Source of the DNA: an uncultured Verrucomicrobiota bacterium
GTDB taxonomy: Bacteria; Verrucomicrobiota; Verrucomicrobiia; Limisphaerales; UBA1319
Reading direction: 5' to 3'
DNA: 35,491 nt
Assembly (NCBI GenBank): GCA_903845125.1
Contig: CAIMWS010000342.1
Span: 1-35,491, forward strand
The notes under the pieces were generated by a model. That model was not told the origin of the DNA, did not search any database, and was given only the letters and a program-made list of their open reading frames with translations. This document shows positions 9,043 to 18,251 of this stretch, piece after piece. The position numbers and the translations under genes are program-made. Within the stretch, counting starts at the first letter, position 1, and each line of letters opens with the position of its first letter.

Positions 9043-9076
9043 CTGGAAGGCCAAATTGGCAATTGGCCTCTTCCAG
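9043..9076. repeat. Long intergenic hairpin
   Basis: CTGGAAGGCCAA at 9043-9054 pairs with TTGGCC-TC-TTCCAG at 9063-9076: 12 base pairs with a 2-nt bulge and an 8-nt loop (ATTGGCAA). It lies downstream of the LapA-like gene and upstream of the Tat-oxidoreductase gene, both on the minus strand. No T-run follows on either side, so it is not a classical terminator. It may stabilise an mRNA end or be a dispersed palindromic repeat. Confidence 0.5.
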
Positions 9077-9111
9077 CAGCCAATCAGGGGATTCCTGCTT
9101 TTTGACAGGGG

Positions 9112-9363
9112 CTATTTTTGGCTGGATTTACCGCCACCGCCGCCTTTTGAACCGCCGCCGCCGCCGGCGGTCAGGACTGTGCCAGTGAAAAAGCCCAATG
9201 CAAAAAAAGCGAAGTACATTACCGCCGCCTTGCCTTCCACAGCGCGGTTGATTAGCGGGGGCAGTTTGAATTTCACCGGATCGAGATTGTTCATGCCCAT
9301 CAGCACCAGCAGGAACAGGACAACAATCACAAACAAAGTTTTGAGGATCAGCTTGGCGTTCAT
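9112..9363 (-). CDS. Small LapA-like (DUF1049) membrane protein
   Basis: An 83-aa inner-membrane protein with two hydrophobic segments (about 5-24 and 47-66) around a short NNLDPVKFKLPPLIN loop. This is the pattern of the LapA/DUF1049 domain. The C-terminus is a Gly/Ser/Lys-rich tail (GGGGGSKGGGGGKSSQK). The family's E. coli member works in LPS-assembly regulation with LapB; no lapB-like gene is beside it here, so the role is open. It is divergent from the cobalamin adenosyltransferase gene, and the ~70 bp between the two starts must hold both promoters. Confidence 0.65.
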   Translation of the reverse strand: MNAKLILKTLFVIVVLFLLVLMGMNNLDPVKFKLPPLINRAVEGKAAVMYFAFFALGFFTGTVLTAGGGGGSKGGGGGKSSQK

Positions 9364-9433
9364 AATCTGAAACGGGGCCTACTTTAGGGGAAAACTCTTG
9401 CCAGCGTCAATCCCGGTGTTCACCTTATGGGCG

Positions 9434-9970
9434 ATGAGTACGGCCACAAAAACCGGTGATCAGGGTTTGACCAGCCTGATGTTCAACCGCCGGGTCAGCA
9501 AAACGCATCCCCAAGTGGAAGCTTTGGGTGGATTGGATGAATTGAACAGTGCGATCGGTCTGGCTCGCGCCAGCAGCGCGTACCCATTCATCCGCCAGAA
9601 TTTGGAGATCATCCAGAAAGACTTGGTGGGTTTGATGGGCGAATTGGCCACCTTGGAAGAGGATCGGGTGAAATATGAGCAAGCCGGCTTCGCCCGGTTG
9701 ACTGGCCAACAGACGTCACAATTGGACGCCTTGGTCAAAACCATCGAGGATCAGCAAGGCTCATTCCGGGGTTGGGCCACCCCCGGGCAATCCATGGCCG
9801 CCGCCACTTTGGACCTGGCCCGGACCGTCTGCCGGCGCACGGAACGAAATGTGTGCGGCCTGCTGGAAAAAGGGTTTTCAACCAGCCCCGAGAGCCTGGT
9901 TTATCTCAACCGCCTGGGCGACGTGTTATGGCTGATGGCGCGGTGGTCGGAATCCCAAACCGGAACTTGA
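9434..9970 (+). CDS. Cob(I)alamin adenosyltransferase, PduO type
   Basis: Transfers adenosyl from ATP to cob(I)alamin to make coenzyme B12, 178 aa. Diagnostic motifs are STATKTGDQGLTSLMFNRR at the N-terminus (ATP site), RRTERNV and the C-terminal YLNRLGDVLWLMAR. The ATG at 9434 places the TKTGD motif at the usual distance from the start. An in-frame TTG at 9398 with AGGGGA upstream would add 12 residues and cannot be fully excluded. The CDF transporter gene follows 16 nt later on the same strand, so the two are probably co-transcribed. Confidence 0.9.
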   Translation: MSTATKTGDQGLTSLMFNRRVSKTHPQVEALGGLDELNSAIGLARASSAYPFIRQNLEIIQKDLVGLMGELATLEEDRVKYEQAGFARLTGQQTSQLDALVKTIEDQQGSFRGWATPGQSMAAATLDLARTVCRRTERNVCGLLEKGFSTSPESLVYLNRLGDVLWLMARWSESQTGT

Positions 9971-9986
9971 CCTGACCAACCAACTC

Positions 9987-10922
9987 ATGAATCCCGACCT
10001 GCAACGTTCAAAAGCCCGGGTGGCGCTGCTGTCCGTGGTGTCGAATTTCTCCTTGGTGCTGCTGAAATTGGTGGTGGGTTTGATGATCGGTTCCGTATCG
10101 GTCATCTCCGAGGCCATCCACTCCGGAGTTGATCTCATGGCCGCGCTCATCGCCTGGTTCGCGGTCAACCACTCCGGAAAACCGGCTGATGAAACGCATC
10201 CGTTTGGCCATGGCAAGGTGGAGAACATTTCCGGTGTGGTTGAAGCCCTTCTGATTTTCTTCGCCGCAGGGTGGATTATTTTTGAGGCGGCCCAGAAACT
10301 GGTGCATCGGGAACCGTTGGAGGCGCCATTCTGGGGCATCGTCATTATGTTCATTTCCGCTGCCGCCAACACTTGGGTTTCTGCCAGCCTGTTCAAAGTC
10401 GGCCGGGCCACGGAATCCGCCGCGCTCGTGGCCGATGCCTGGCATCTGCGGACCGATGTTTACACTTCCGCCGGCGTCATGGTGGGGCTCATCATTATCG
10501 GTGTCGGCAAAATACTGGCTCCGCACGCCAACCTGGATTGGATCGACCCGGTGGCGGCCATGGCCGTAGCTTTATTGATTTTCAAGGCCGCCTACGATCT
10601 GACCATCGAAGCCGGGAAGGATCTGCTGGACACTAAACTGCCCCCCGCCGAGGAACAAAACATCAGCGAGTCCCTGGCGCTTTTCGGTCCCACGGTCCAT
10701 GGCCTGCACCGGTTGCGCACCCGCAAATCCGGGCAGCACCGTTTTGTGGAATTCCATATCCGCGTGGAACCACTTATGACCGTGGAGCAGTCCCACCAGA
10801 TTACCCACCAAATTGCCGATGCCATCCGCCGCAAATACCCCCACACCAGCGTGAACATCCACGTCGAACCTTGCCATGGCGCTTGTTCACCCGAATGTGC
10901 CGCTCGCCAGCCCAAGGCCTGA
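9987..10922 (+). CDS. Cation diffusion facilitator (CDF) transporter
   Basis: Inner-membrane divalent-metal/proton antiporter, 311 aa. It has the two metal-site helices of the family: H45 and D49 in SEAIHSGVD (the family's second position), and D150, H153 and D157 in ADAWHLRTD. The HPFGHGKVE loop is at 71-79, and the C-terminal cytoplasmic domain (about 210-300) ends in HVEPCHGACSPEC, a Cys/His-rich tail that may bind metal. The first-helix position is His rather than Asp, which in this family favours Zn/Fe/Co over Mn; the specificity call is inference. It may be co-transcribed with the cobalamin adenosyltransferase. Confidence 0.92.
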   Translation: MNPDLQRSKARVALLSVVSNFSLVLLKLVVGLMIGSVSVISEAIHSGVDLMAALIAWFAVNHSGKPADETHPFGHGKVENISGVVEALLIFFAAGWIIFEAAQKLVHREPLEAPFWGIVIMFISAAANTWVSASLFKVGRATESAALVADAWHLRTDVYTSAGVMVGLIIIGVGKILAPHANLDWIDPVAAMAVALLIFKAAYDLTIEAGKDLLDTKLPPAEEQNISESLALFGPTVHGLHRLRTRKSGQHRFVEFHIRVEPLMTVEQSHQITHQIADAIRRKYPHTSVNIHVEPCHGACSPECAARQPKA

Positions 10923-11125
10923 ATCAGCCGGCGGGCTGGCGGCAGAGGTTGAGGCAGGTTTGAAATTCGGTGCATCCGGCAAGCCGTTTATGATCAGCAA
11001 TATTTCAAAACGGTGCGCGCCGGCCTGGATGGCTGCGGGTGCGCATTCATAAATCCAGTTTAAAATGATTGCTTGCATCCCCTGCTTGGGTGGTCGAAAA
11101 TAGCGACGTTTCAACCGGCTTGGAT

Positions 11126-12430
11126 ATGATTATGAACAATGGTGCCAACTTGACTCTCAACTTGCCCAACGGGCTTTTGCTTTCAAACGAGCCCTCGGCC
11201 AAAACTCGCCACCGCAGTGTAATCCGATGGGGCACGATGGCCATCCTGCTGGCCGGCTGCCAGGCGATGAGTGCGAGCGATGCCAAACCAGCCGGGAGCC
11301 AGCCCTTCCCGAATGAAAAAGTGCGGTTCCAAGCCCATCGATTGAATACTTTCCGGAGTGAATCCTGTTGCGTGGGGGACTTCAATGGCGACGGCAAATT
11401 AGACATTCTGGCCGGACCGTATTTATACCCGGCGCCCGATTGGAAACCGATCAAAGTGCGCACGGTGCGCGGCACGGTTGATGAGCAAGGCAAGGGGTAT
11501 TGTGATGATTTCATGAACCTGCCGCTGGATGTGGACGGGGACGGCAAGTTGGATGTGGTCACCTGTTCCTGGTTTGAGAAATCCATCAGCTGGTGCAAGA
11601 ACACCGGCGCCGCCGGTGGTGAATGGCCGGAAACCGCGGTGGAAAAATCGGTGAACTTTGAATCCGGTGATTTGTGGGATATCGACGGGGATGGCCGGAA
11701 ATTGGAAATTTTGCCCCACTGCCAGCCCACCATGTGGTTTGAATTGAATCCTGATAAAAATGGCAGCCCCCGTTTCCTCAAACACCTTATTTCGGCTGGA
11801 GAATCCATCTTTGGCGGCGGCGTTGGCGATGTGAATGGCGATGGCCGGCCGGACATCATCCGCCCCAATGCCTGGTTTGAAGCGCCCCCAAATCCGCGCA
11901 CGGGAAAGTGGGTGGAACACCCTCTTCCTCTGGGCAAACAACGGGATGAACAGTCGCCGGATACGGCTGAAATATGTGTGCTGGATGTCAACCGGGACGG
12001 CTTGAATGACCTGGTTTGCACTTCAGCCCATTCCCGCGGGGTGCTTTGGTATGAGCAGTCCTCTTCAGGTGGGCAGACGGCGTGGAAACCACATGTGATC
12101 GACGAGTCCTGGACCCAAGCCCATAGTTTGGTCCTGGCTGACTTGAATAATGACGGGGAGCCGGAGTTGGTCACCGGCAAACGGTTCATGGCCCACAATG
12201 GCAGCGATCCTGACGAATATGGTCCTTTGGGTGTCTATTGGTATGATGTCCGGCGTGGCGCCAATCCCGTTTGGACCAAGCATGCCGTTTCCTCAGGCGA
12301 AGGATTTGGCTCCGGCGTAAATATCGTGGTGGTGGATCTGGATGGCGATGGGGACCTGGACATTGTGACCACCGGAAAATTCGGCGGCCCCGTCTGGTTT
12401 GAAAACCTGGCCCGCAAGAACTCCCGGTGA
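11126..12430 (+). CDS. FG-GAP/VCBS repeat lipoprotein
   Basis: Probable exported beta-propeller protein of about 434 aa with at least seven Ca-binding-like repeats: GDFNGDGKLDI, DVDGDGKLDV, DIDGDGRKLEI, GDVNGDGRPDI, DVNRDGLNDL, DLNNDGEPEL and DLDGDGDLDI. A lipobox (ILLAGC) follows a short basic stretch, indicating a lipoprotein. The start is uncertain: ATG codons at 11126 and 11132 give a long n-region, and a TTG at 11069 is also open; none has a good ribosome-binding site. Proteins of this kind are common in Verrucomicrobiota and Planctomycetota next to Gfo/Idh/MocA oxidoreductases, as here. Function unknown. Confidence 0.8.
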   Translation: MIMNNGANLTLNLPNGLLLSNEPSAKTRHRSVIRWGTMAILLAGCQAMSASDAKPAGSQPFPNEKVRFQAHRLNTFRSESCCVGDFNGDGKLDILAGPYLYPAPDWKPIKVRTVRGTVDEQGKGYCDDFMNLPLDVDGDGKLDVVTCSWFEKSISWCKNTGAAGGEWPETAVEKSVNFESGDLWDIDGDGRKLEILPHCQPTMWFELNPDKNGSPRFLKHLISAGESIFGGGVGDVNGDGRPDIIRPNAWFEAPPNPRTGKWVEHPLPLGKQRDEQSPDTAEICVLDVNRDGLNDLVCTSAHSRGVLWYEQSSSGGQTAWKPHVIDESWTQAHSLVLADLNNDGEPELVTGKRFMAHNGSDPDEYGPLGVYWYDVRRGANPVWTKHAVSSGEGFGSGVNIVVVDLDGDGDLDIVTTGKFGGPVWFENLARKNSR

Positions 12431-12551
12431 AACGCCTGACCGTGCGAAAGGGCAGGGGACCTGGTCCGCCTGTTACCTGTTAGTTTGGAGCTTGGAACGC
12501 GTTGGCACTGCCGGATTTTAATTTTGCCAAAAACCTCAAACAATTAATTGC

Positions 12552-13856
12552 ATGATGAAACCTAAAGCTGCTCCTTGGACCCGGCGGAAATTCCTGGCCG
12601 CGTTGGGATTGTCAGCCGCCACCCCCACGATCCTGCCGCCTTCTGTTTTTGGATTGGATGGGACCGTGGCCCCCAGCAACCGGATTGTCATGGCCACGCT
12701 GGGCGTTGGAAACCGCGCGCAGGATATTCTGGCTCATTTCATGGGCAACCGGGAAATCCACATGCGGGCGGTGTGCGACTGCCGGGCGGATCGTCTCCAG
12801 CGCGGCAAGGAAAAGGTGGACGGATTTTATAAAAACCAGGATTGCCAGACCCACCGGGATTTTCGGGAGTTGCTGGCGCGGCCGGACATCGATGCCGTCT
12901 TTATTGCCACCGGAGTGCGCTGGCATGGAGTGGCTTCCTTATACGCCGCCCAGGCGGGGAAAGATATTTACAGCGAAAAACCGGTGACCCTTTCCATTGC
13001 GGAAGGCCGGGCGCTGGTTGAAACCTGCAAACGACTCGGGACTATTTACCAGGCCGGCCACCAGCGACGCAGCGTGGACTCTTATAAGTTCATGGCGGAG
13101 GTGGCCAGACGCGGGCTGATCGGCAAAGTGCATACGGTGCTCATGCAGGTGTGGGAAGGCCCCGCCATTCCCTACCAGCCTTGCACTGCGGTGCCGGAGG
13201 GATTCGATTACGAAATGTGGCTGGGGCAATCCCCGTGGCGACCCTTTAACTGGGCTCATGTGAACGGGTTCATGTTTTTTTGGGATTTCTCGGACGGGGT
13301 CCTCACTGAAATGGGCTGCCACTATACCGACTTGATGCAATTCGGGCTCGAAACCGACACCACCGGCCCCATCGAGTTTGAGGGAACCGCCGAGTTTCCT
13401 GATCCGAAAACTGCCTACAGCGAAACTCCTTTGCGCGGCGAAGTCCGCTGCCGCTACGCCAATGGGGTTACCGGGATCATGCGGCAAACCGGCAAGTTTG
13501 AAGACCGTTTCATACGGTTTATCGGGGACCGGGGCTGGATCCAGGTGGACGACCAGACCGATGTGGTTACGGCGGAACCCAAATCCCTGCTCGGCCTGCG
13601 GCGGGATATGGGTGACAAAGGCTGGGCCGACACCAGCGGCCATATTGGCGACTTGGTCCGCGGCATCAAGACCCGCACTCCCACCATCTGCCATCCCGAG
13701 ACGGCGCACCGGGCAAATAGCATCGGGCAACTAATGAACCTGTGCCTGCGCCTGGGCCGCAAACTCCAGTGGAATCCAGCGGCGGAAAAATTCATCAAGG
13801 ACGAAGAGGCCAACCGTATGCTCGCACGGGCCATCCGCCCCCCCTGGCACTTGTAA
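12552..13856 (+). CDS. Tat-exported Gfo/Idh/MocA oxidoreductase
   Basis: A second secreted oxidoreductase of this family, 434 aa. The Tat signal is TRRKFLAALGLSAATPTIL (residues 10-28). A Rossmann region (VMATLGVGNRAQDI) follows, and the EKP motif is intact in GKDIYSEKPVTLS. It is similar in architecture to the one at 7508-8854 but clearly not a recent duplicate. The neighbours are the FG-GAP lipoprotein upstream and a HEAT-repeat exported protein downstream, all on the plus strand, suggesting a periplasmic sugar-related cluster. Substrate unknown. Confidence 0.87.
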   Translation: MMKPKAAPWTRRKFLAALGLSAATPTILPPSVFGLDGTVAPSNRIVMATLGVGNRAQDILAHFMGNREIHMRAVCDCRADRLQRGKEKVDGFYKNQDCQTHRDFRELLARPDIDAVFIATGVRWHGVASLYAAQAGKDIYSEKPVTLSIAEGRALVETCKRLGTIYQAGHQRRSVDSYKFMAEVARRGLIGKVHTVLMQVWEGPAIPYQPCTAVPEGFDYEMWLGQSPWRPFNWAHVNGFMFFWDFSDGVLTEMGCHYTDLMQFGLETDTTGPIEFEGTAEFPDPKTAYSETPLRGEVRCRYANGVTGIMRQTGKFEDRFIRFIGDRGWIQVDDQTDVVTAEPKSLLGLRRDMGDKGWADTSGHIGDLVRGIKTRTPTICHPETAHRANSIGQLMNLCLRLGRKLQWNPAAEKFIKDEEANRMLARAIRPPWHL

Positions 13857-13896
13857 AAAGCGTCCCCCCAGGAATTTTGAACCATCTGAATCAGCC

Positions 13897-15951
13897 ATGA
13901 AAAAACATCTTTCCATTTGGTTATTAGGCCTGGGTTGCAGCCTGGCGATGACCGCGCTGGCGGCGGCCCCTGATTTCGCGCTCGACGATGTGGAACAATG
14001 GGTCGTCACCGCCTCCCGTTACGAGATCGGTGCTTCGCGCGAGGCGTTCGCACGCATCGAGCGAATGATCAGAGATACCCAACCTGGCCAGCCTTTGCGC
14101 CAAAAGCTGGAGCAAAAGATCGTGGCGGCGTTACAGTCCAACTCCACCGCAGAAGCCAGGCGCTCTTTCTGTCGGATTTTGTGGATCATTGGCACCGACG
14201 CATCGGTGGCGGTTTTGGAACCGCTTTTGGCCAGCGAGGATACCTGCCACATGGGTTGCTACGCCTTGCTGAACCATCCGGGGAAAATGGCTGATGCCGC
14301 GTTGCTGCGCGCCCTGGATAAAATGCCCGGGCCATCGAAACTAAACTTGATCAACACCCTGGCCGAGCGCCGCTATGAACCAGCCACCGGCCGCTTGAAA
14401 AAACTGGCGCAGGAAAACGATCCCGAGATTGCCCTGGCAGCCATTGCTGCGCTCGGGCGCATCGGGAAATCAACCGCGGCTGCGGCCTTGGAAAAAATCA
14501 ACTCTTCTGCTCCGGAACACTTGCGTTTGGCCATCTCCCTGGCCCAGATCCAATGCGCCCAACGCCTGGCTCAAGCGGGTTCAAAAGACCAGGCCTTCCG
14601 CATCCTCAAACGGCTGCATGCGCGGCCCGTTTCCCCACGCGTTGCCCGGGCTGCTTTGGTGACTTTGGTGGACTTGGGGTTTCCGGACAGCACCTCCTTG
14701 GTCCTGGCGTCGTTGAAGCAGGAAGATCCTGGTTTGCGCGCCGCCGCCATTGCCCAAGTTTCCCGTCTGAACGATCCCGCGGCGAGTTGGCGTTTCGCGG
14801 AATGCCTGGCTTCCGCCGCGGATTCCGACCAGGTATTACTGGTCGAGGCGCTCGTCAAGCGCAATGATCCCAGTGTCCGGGCCGCAGTTGCCATGCTGCT
14901 GGAAAGCCCGAATCCCGAGGTCGTGATGGCCGCGATGCGCGCCACCGGCAGGTGGGGTGATCCTTCCTCCGTCGCGCCTTTGATCAGAACCGCGGCACGG
15001 TTTGGTTCGCGCAACGTTCTGGCCACCCTGTGCACCAGCTTGCGCCTGTTGCGAGGGGATGCCGTGGACTACGAAATTGTCAGAGAATTGGACGGCACCC
15101 AGGCCGAATTGCGCGCCCGGTTATTGGAGGTGCTCGCCCAGCGGGAATCGCGCATGGCCTTCCCAGTCCTGGTGGCCGAGACAACCAACGCTGACGACCA
15201 GGTCAGCCTGGCGGCTTTTCGCGCCCTCGGCCAGTTGGCCACTCCCGGGCAATTGATGACCGTCACCCGGTGCCTGACCACCCAGGCTCGCCGCCAGATA
15301 GTCGCGGAGGCGGAGCAAGCCATTCTGCCGGCCTTCCTAAGGATTCCGGAAGCGGCTGATCAGGTGGAACCAGTGCTCAAGGTTTATGCCGCCACACCCA
15401 AGACGGCCCCGCGCCAGGTCTTGTTGCGCTTGATGGGGACTTTGGGTGGGGCCAAAGCGTTGGAGACCGTTTTGACCGCCACGCTGAACCGGGATGCAAT
15501 GGTTCGGGAAACAGCCTTGCGATCCCTGGCGAATTGGCCTGATGCCTCGGCCGTTATGCCCATCTTGGACAAAATCCGGGCGGTTAAAGATCCCACTTTG
15601 GACATTCTCCTGGTGCGGGGCGCTTTGCGGTTATTGCCCTCGGCCACCGATTTGCCAGCCTCGGAAAAAATCAAGGCTTACGCTGGATTGATCGCCCAGG
15701 CCCCGGGAACCGGTGAGAAAAAACTGGTTTTGTCGGGATTGGGTGAGTCAGCGATTCCGGGATCAATGCAATTAGTGCTGCCTTTCCTGGAGGACAGTGA
15801 AGTCCAGGCGGAAGCCGGTTTGGCTGCTCTTAAAATTGCCAAGGCGTCGCGCCCGGTAGCCGGCGATGTCCAGGCGGCTCTGAAAAAGGTCGTGGCCACA
15901 ACCAAGGATGAAAAACTCAAGAAGGAAGCCTTGGATTTGTTGTCCAAGTAA
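13897..15951 (+). CDS. Exported HEAT-repeat protein
   Basis: A 684-aa protein with a Sec signal peptide (MKKHLSIWLLGLGCSLAMTALAAA, cleavage near AAA-PDF). The mature part is almost entirely helical HEAT-like repeats with recurring patterns such as ALAAIAALGRIG, VVMAAMRATGRWGDPSSVAPLI and VSLAAFRALGQLATPGQL. These form a solenoid for protein binding. No catalytic domain is visible. It is the third exported protein in a row with the FG-GAP and oxidoreductase genes. Its stop is only 7 bp from the convergent stop of the TPR lipoprotein gene. Confidence 0.8.
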   Translation: MKKHLSIWLLGLGCSLAMTALAAAPDFALDDVEQWVVTASRYEIGASREAFARIERMIRDTQPGQPLRQKLEQKIVAALQSNSTAEARRSFCRILWIIGTDASVAVLEPLLASEDTCHMGCYALLNHPGKMADAALLRALDKMPGPSKLNLINTLAERRYEPATGRLKKLAQENDPEIALAAIAALGRIGKSTAAAALEKINSSAPEHLRLAISLAQIQCAQRLAQAGSKDQAFRILKRLHARPVSPRVARAALVTLVDLGFPDSTSLVLASLKQEDPGLRAAAIAQVSRLNDPAASWRFAECLASAADSDQVLLVEALVKRNDPSVRAAVAMLLESPNPEVVMAAMRATGRWGDPSSVAPLIRTAARFGSRNVLATLCTSLRLLRGDAVDYEIVRELDGTQAELRARLLEVLAQRESRMAFPVLVAETTNADDQVSLAAFRALGQLATPGQLMTVTRCLTTQARRQIVAEAEQAILPAFLRIPEAADQVEPVLKVYAATPKTAPRQVLLRLMGTLGGAKALETVLTATLNRDAMVRETALRSLANWPDASAVMPILDKIRAVKDPTLDILLVRGALRLLPSATDLPASEKIKAYAGLIAQAPGTGEKKLVLSGLGESAIPGSMQLVLPFLEDSEVQAEAGLAALKIAKASRPVAGDVQAALKKVVATTKDEKLKKEALDLLSK

Positions 15952-15958
15952 GGCGCCT

Positions 15959-17068
15959 TCAGGGTTTGGTTGGCTGTTGTTCAAGCCGTTCGGCAGTGGC
16001 TGATGCCCTTTGGGCTTTCTCTGGATCGGACAGGGAATTCCACAAATCCGCCGCCGCCCGCCACTGCACTGCGGCCGCCTTCGGTTGCTCCGCGGTTTCC
16101 AGCCAGGCGGCCCGGTTTGCGTGCGCCGCTGCGAGGCTGGCTTGCGTCTCGGCAAGCGGCTGGCCGGCCTTGCGCAAAGCGGTGATCAAGCGCTGGAGAA
16201 TCACGATTTCCTCGGCGGGCCGCTGCTGAACGCGAAAGGAGCGCGCCGCTCGCTCAAGAAACTGGATTCCTTCCGGCGACTTTGGATTCTCCGCCAAAAG
16301 CGAATCCCCCAAGCCGGTGAGGGCGGCAGCCACTCCGGCCGGGTCAGCCATTTTTTCGTATTCGTGGAGAGCCGCTTGCCAATCCTTGAGGCTTTGAGGG
16401 TACTGGGCCTGCTGCATCGCCAGCTTGGCACGATTAACCAGAACGGCCGCCGAGCCTCGACGATCCGCCGCCTTGGAAAATTCCAGCGCCGCCTGGCCGA
16501 AGGCCTGCTCTGCGGCGGCCCAGTTGCCTGAACGAATTTGCCAGCGGCCCCATTCCAAAAGGAAAAGACCATGCAGTTGAGCGGATGGCTGCGTTTCAAT
16601 TTCTGGAGCGAGACTGGCCAACCGCGTGGCCAGGGCATTGGTATTACCGGCCAACTCATCCACCTGCAGCAGCACCAATTGATTGCGCCACCAGGTATTC
16701 GTCTGCCCCTGGCCACGGTTCAAGCCGGCGGCTGTTTCCAAGTTGCCCCGGGCTGAGTCCCAGCGTCCCAACTCCTTTTGGGCCTGGGCCAGGTTGTGCA
16801 GGGCCATGGCTTCCTGCACCGGATCGTTTAAAGCGGTAAACCAATCGGCTGCTTTTTGCCATTCCCGGGCGGCAGCCACCCAATTGCCGGCCTGGGATAA
16901 ACGGGCAGCGGTTTCCGCTGCTTGAACCGACACCACTTTGGACAGCGGAGCTGGGGGCGGAGGGGGAGTGGAGGAGCACCCAACCAGGATCATGTGCAGC
17001 AACCCGGCCAGTCCAGCCAGCCAGTGGCGGGTCCGCAGGAATTGGAAAACGGGATGGTGATCGATCAT
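15959..17068 (-). CDS. TPR-type lipoprotein at the end of the Mla operon
   Basis: A 369-aa outer-envelope lipoprotein candidate. The signal ends in a good lipobox (HMILVGC, Cys 31), followed by a Pro-rich linker (STPPPPPAPLS) and Ala-rich helical repeats of TPR type (for example AAREWQKAADWFTALNDPVQEAMALHNLAQAQ). The ATG at 17068 is chosen because it starts 7 nt after the MCE gene stop; an upstream in-frame ATG would overlap that gene and add residues unlike a signal peptide. By position it may be the periplasmic or outer-membrane partner of the MCE transporter (the place of MlaA/PqiC-type partners), which is inference. Confidence 0.75.
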   Translation of the reverse strand: MIDHHPVFQFLRTRHWLAGLAGLLHMILVGCSSTPPPPPAPLSKVVSVQAAETAARLSQAGNWVAAAREWQKAADWFTALNDPVQEAMALHNLAQAQKELGRWDSARGNLETAAGLNRGQGQTNTWWRNQLVLLQVDELAGNTNALATRLASLAPEIETQPSAQLHGLFLLEWGRWQIRSGNWAAAEQAFGQAALEFSKAADRRGSAAVLVNRAKLAMQQAQYPQSLKDWQAALHEYEKMADPAGVAAALTGLGDSLLAENPKSPEGIQFLERAARSFRVQQRPAEEIVILQRLITALRKAGQPLAETQASLAAAHANRAAWLETAEQPKAAAVQWRAAADLWNSLSDPEKAQRASATAERLEQQPTKP

Positions 17069-17075
17069 GCGCGAT

Positions 17076-18242
17076 TTATTGGTTAATGCCAATGGAGGGG
17101 CGAACCACACTTTCCAGGGGGGCATTGGTCTGCGTCCCGAAGGCCGCTTTCAGGAGCCAGTGGCGCTTCAAGCCTTGCAGGAATTCATCAGCGCTGATGA
17201 CCAGGCTGGAGACTTCGCTGAGAATGAGGCTGTTGGCCCGCACCTGCGCGTTGAGGTTGGCGGTGATATCAGCCAGATTGTCCAGCGTGCGGCTGAGATT
17301 CACTGCCAGTTGGTTCAGATTGGTGCGGACGCTGCGCACGGTAGTGTCCGCCGAATCCACGGTGAGCTGGATCTTTTGGTTGATTTGCGTGGGGATCAGC
17401 CATTCACCCAAGGAGCCGTGAGGATCCTTAAGCTGGGCGGTAATGACCGTCAAATTGGACAGCACCGGTTGCGTGTTGGAGGCGGTCAGCTTGAAGGCGG
17501 CCATCAGCTCGACGGAGTTGCTCAGCGAACCTGCGACCTGATTAGTCAAATTGAGAATGCCTGGCAGCGCTTGGTCCACCTTTTGCAGGATATCCGCAAC
17601 CACTTGGCTGTAAGGGCGCGGTTCCTGCGCGGCCAGGTAATAGCCGTGAATTTTTTGCTTCGTTCCCCGCAGAAAACTCAAATACTGGGGGAGAGGCACA
17701 TACTGTTTTTTACTGTCCGATTTGAGGAATTTCATCACCTCCTCCTGCTCCTTGTCGGATTTCACCAGAACATAGGTCACGTTATTGGTGGTGTAGTAGG
17801 TGGCATCGATTTTCTTCACGCTTTTGTCGGCCATCGGGATGACTTCCAGGTAGCGCGAGGATCCAAAGCCCAGTGCCTGGAGGCGGACTTCCGCATCGGT
17901 CCAAATATACCCCTCGTAAGGACTCTCAATCTGGAACTCGATGGACAGGGCTCGGAAATTTTCCATGATTTCCGGGGCGTTCAATTGGATATTGGAGACG
18001 AATCCAACGTCGAAGCCCATCATTTTGACGGGCTGGCCCACAAAAATCCCTTCGGTGGAATCCACCATCGTGAAATAGGGCACTTTGGCCGTGCCCCATC
18101 CTTTGCGTTTGGCGGTATGGTAAACATAATAGGAAACTCCGGCCAGGAGGAGCAGGGTGGCGGCGATGACAAACAGCCCGATAATCCGCTCGGTACGGTT
18201 CAGCCGGGTGCGCAAGGTGGGTGTCAAATCATAGAGTGCCAT
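17076..18242 (-). CDS. MCE/MlaD-family lipid-binding protein
   Basis: Inner-membrane anchored periplasmic substrate-binding subunit of an Mla-type lipid transporter, 388 aa. One membrane helix spans about 20-41, followed by the MCE domain (about 52-150, with FVGQPVKMMGFDVGFVSNIQL, the typical GxxVxxxGxxVGxV-like pattern). After it comes a long helical region (about 200-388) rich in Leu, Asn and Val, as in longer MCE proteins that form a tube. It lies between the ATPase gene (9 nt before) and the TPR lipoprotein gene (7 nt after). It is much longer than E. coli MlaD (~180 aa) because of the helical extension. Confidence 0.88.
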   Translation of the reverse strand: MALYDLTPTLRTRLNRTERIIGLFVIAATLLLLAGVSYYVYHTAKRKGWGTAKVPYFTMVDSTEGIFVGQPVKMMGFDVGFVSNIQLNAPEIMENFRALSIEFQIESPYEGYIWTDAEVRLQALGFGSSRYLEVIPMADKSVKKIDATYYTTNNVTYVLVKSDKEQEEVMKFLKSDSKKQYVPLPQYLSFLRGTKQKIHGYYLAAQEPRPYSQVVADILQKVDQALPGILNLTNQVAGSLSNSVELMAAFKLTASNTQPVLSNLTVITAQLKDPHGSLGEWLIPTQINQKIQLTVDSADTTVRSVRTNLNQLAVNLSRTLDNLADITANLNAQVRANSLILSEVSSLVISADEFLQGLKRHWLLKAAFGTQTNAPLESVVRPSIGINQ

Positions 18243-18251
18243 AGGAGGTTC

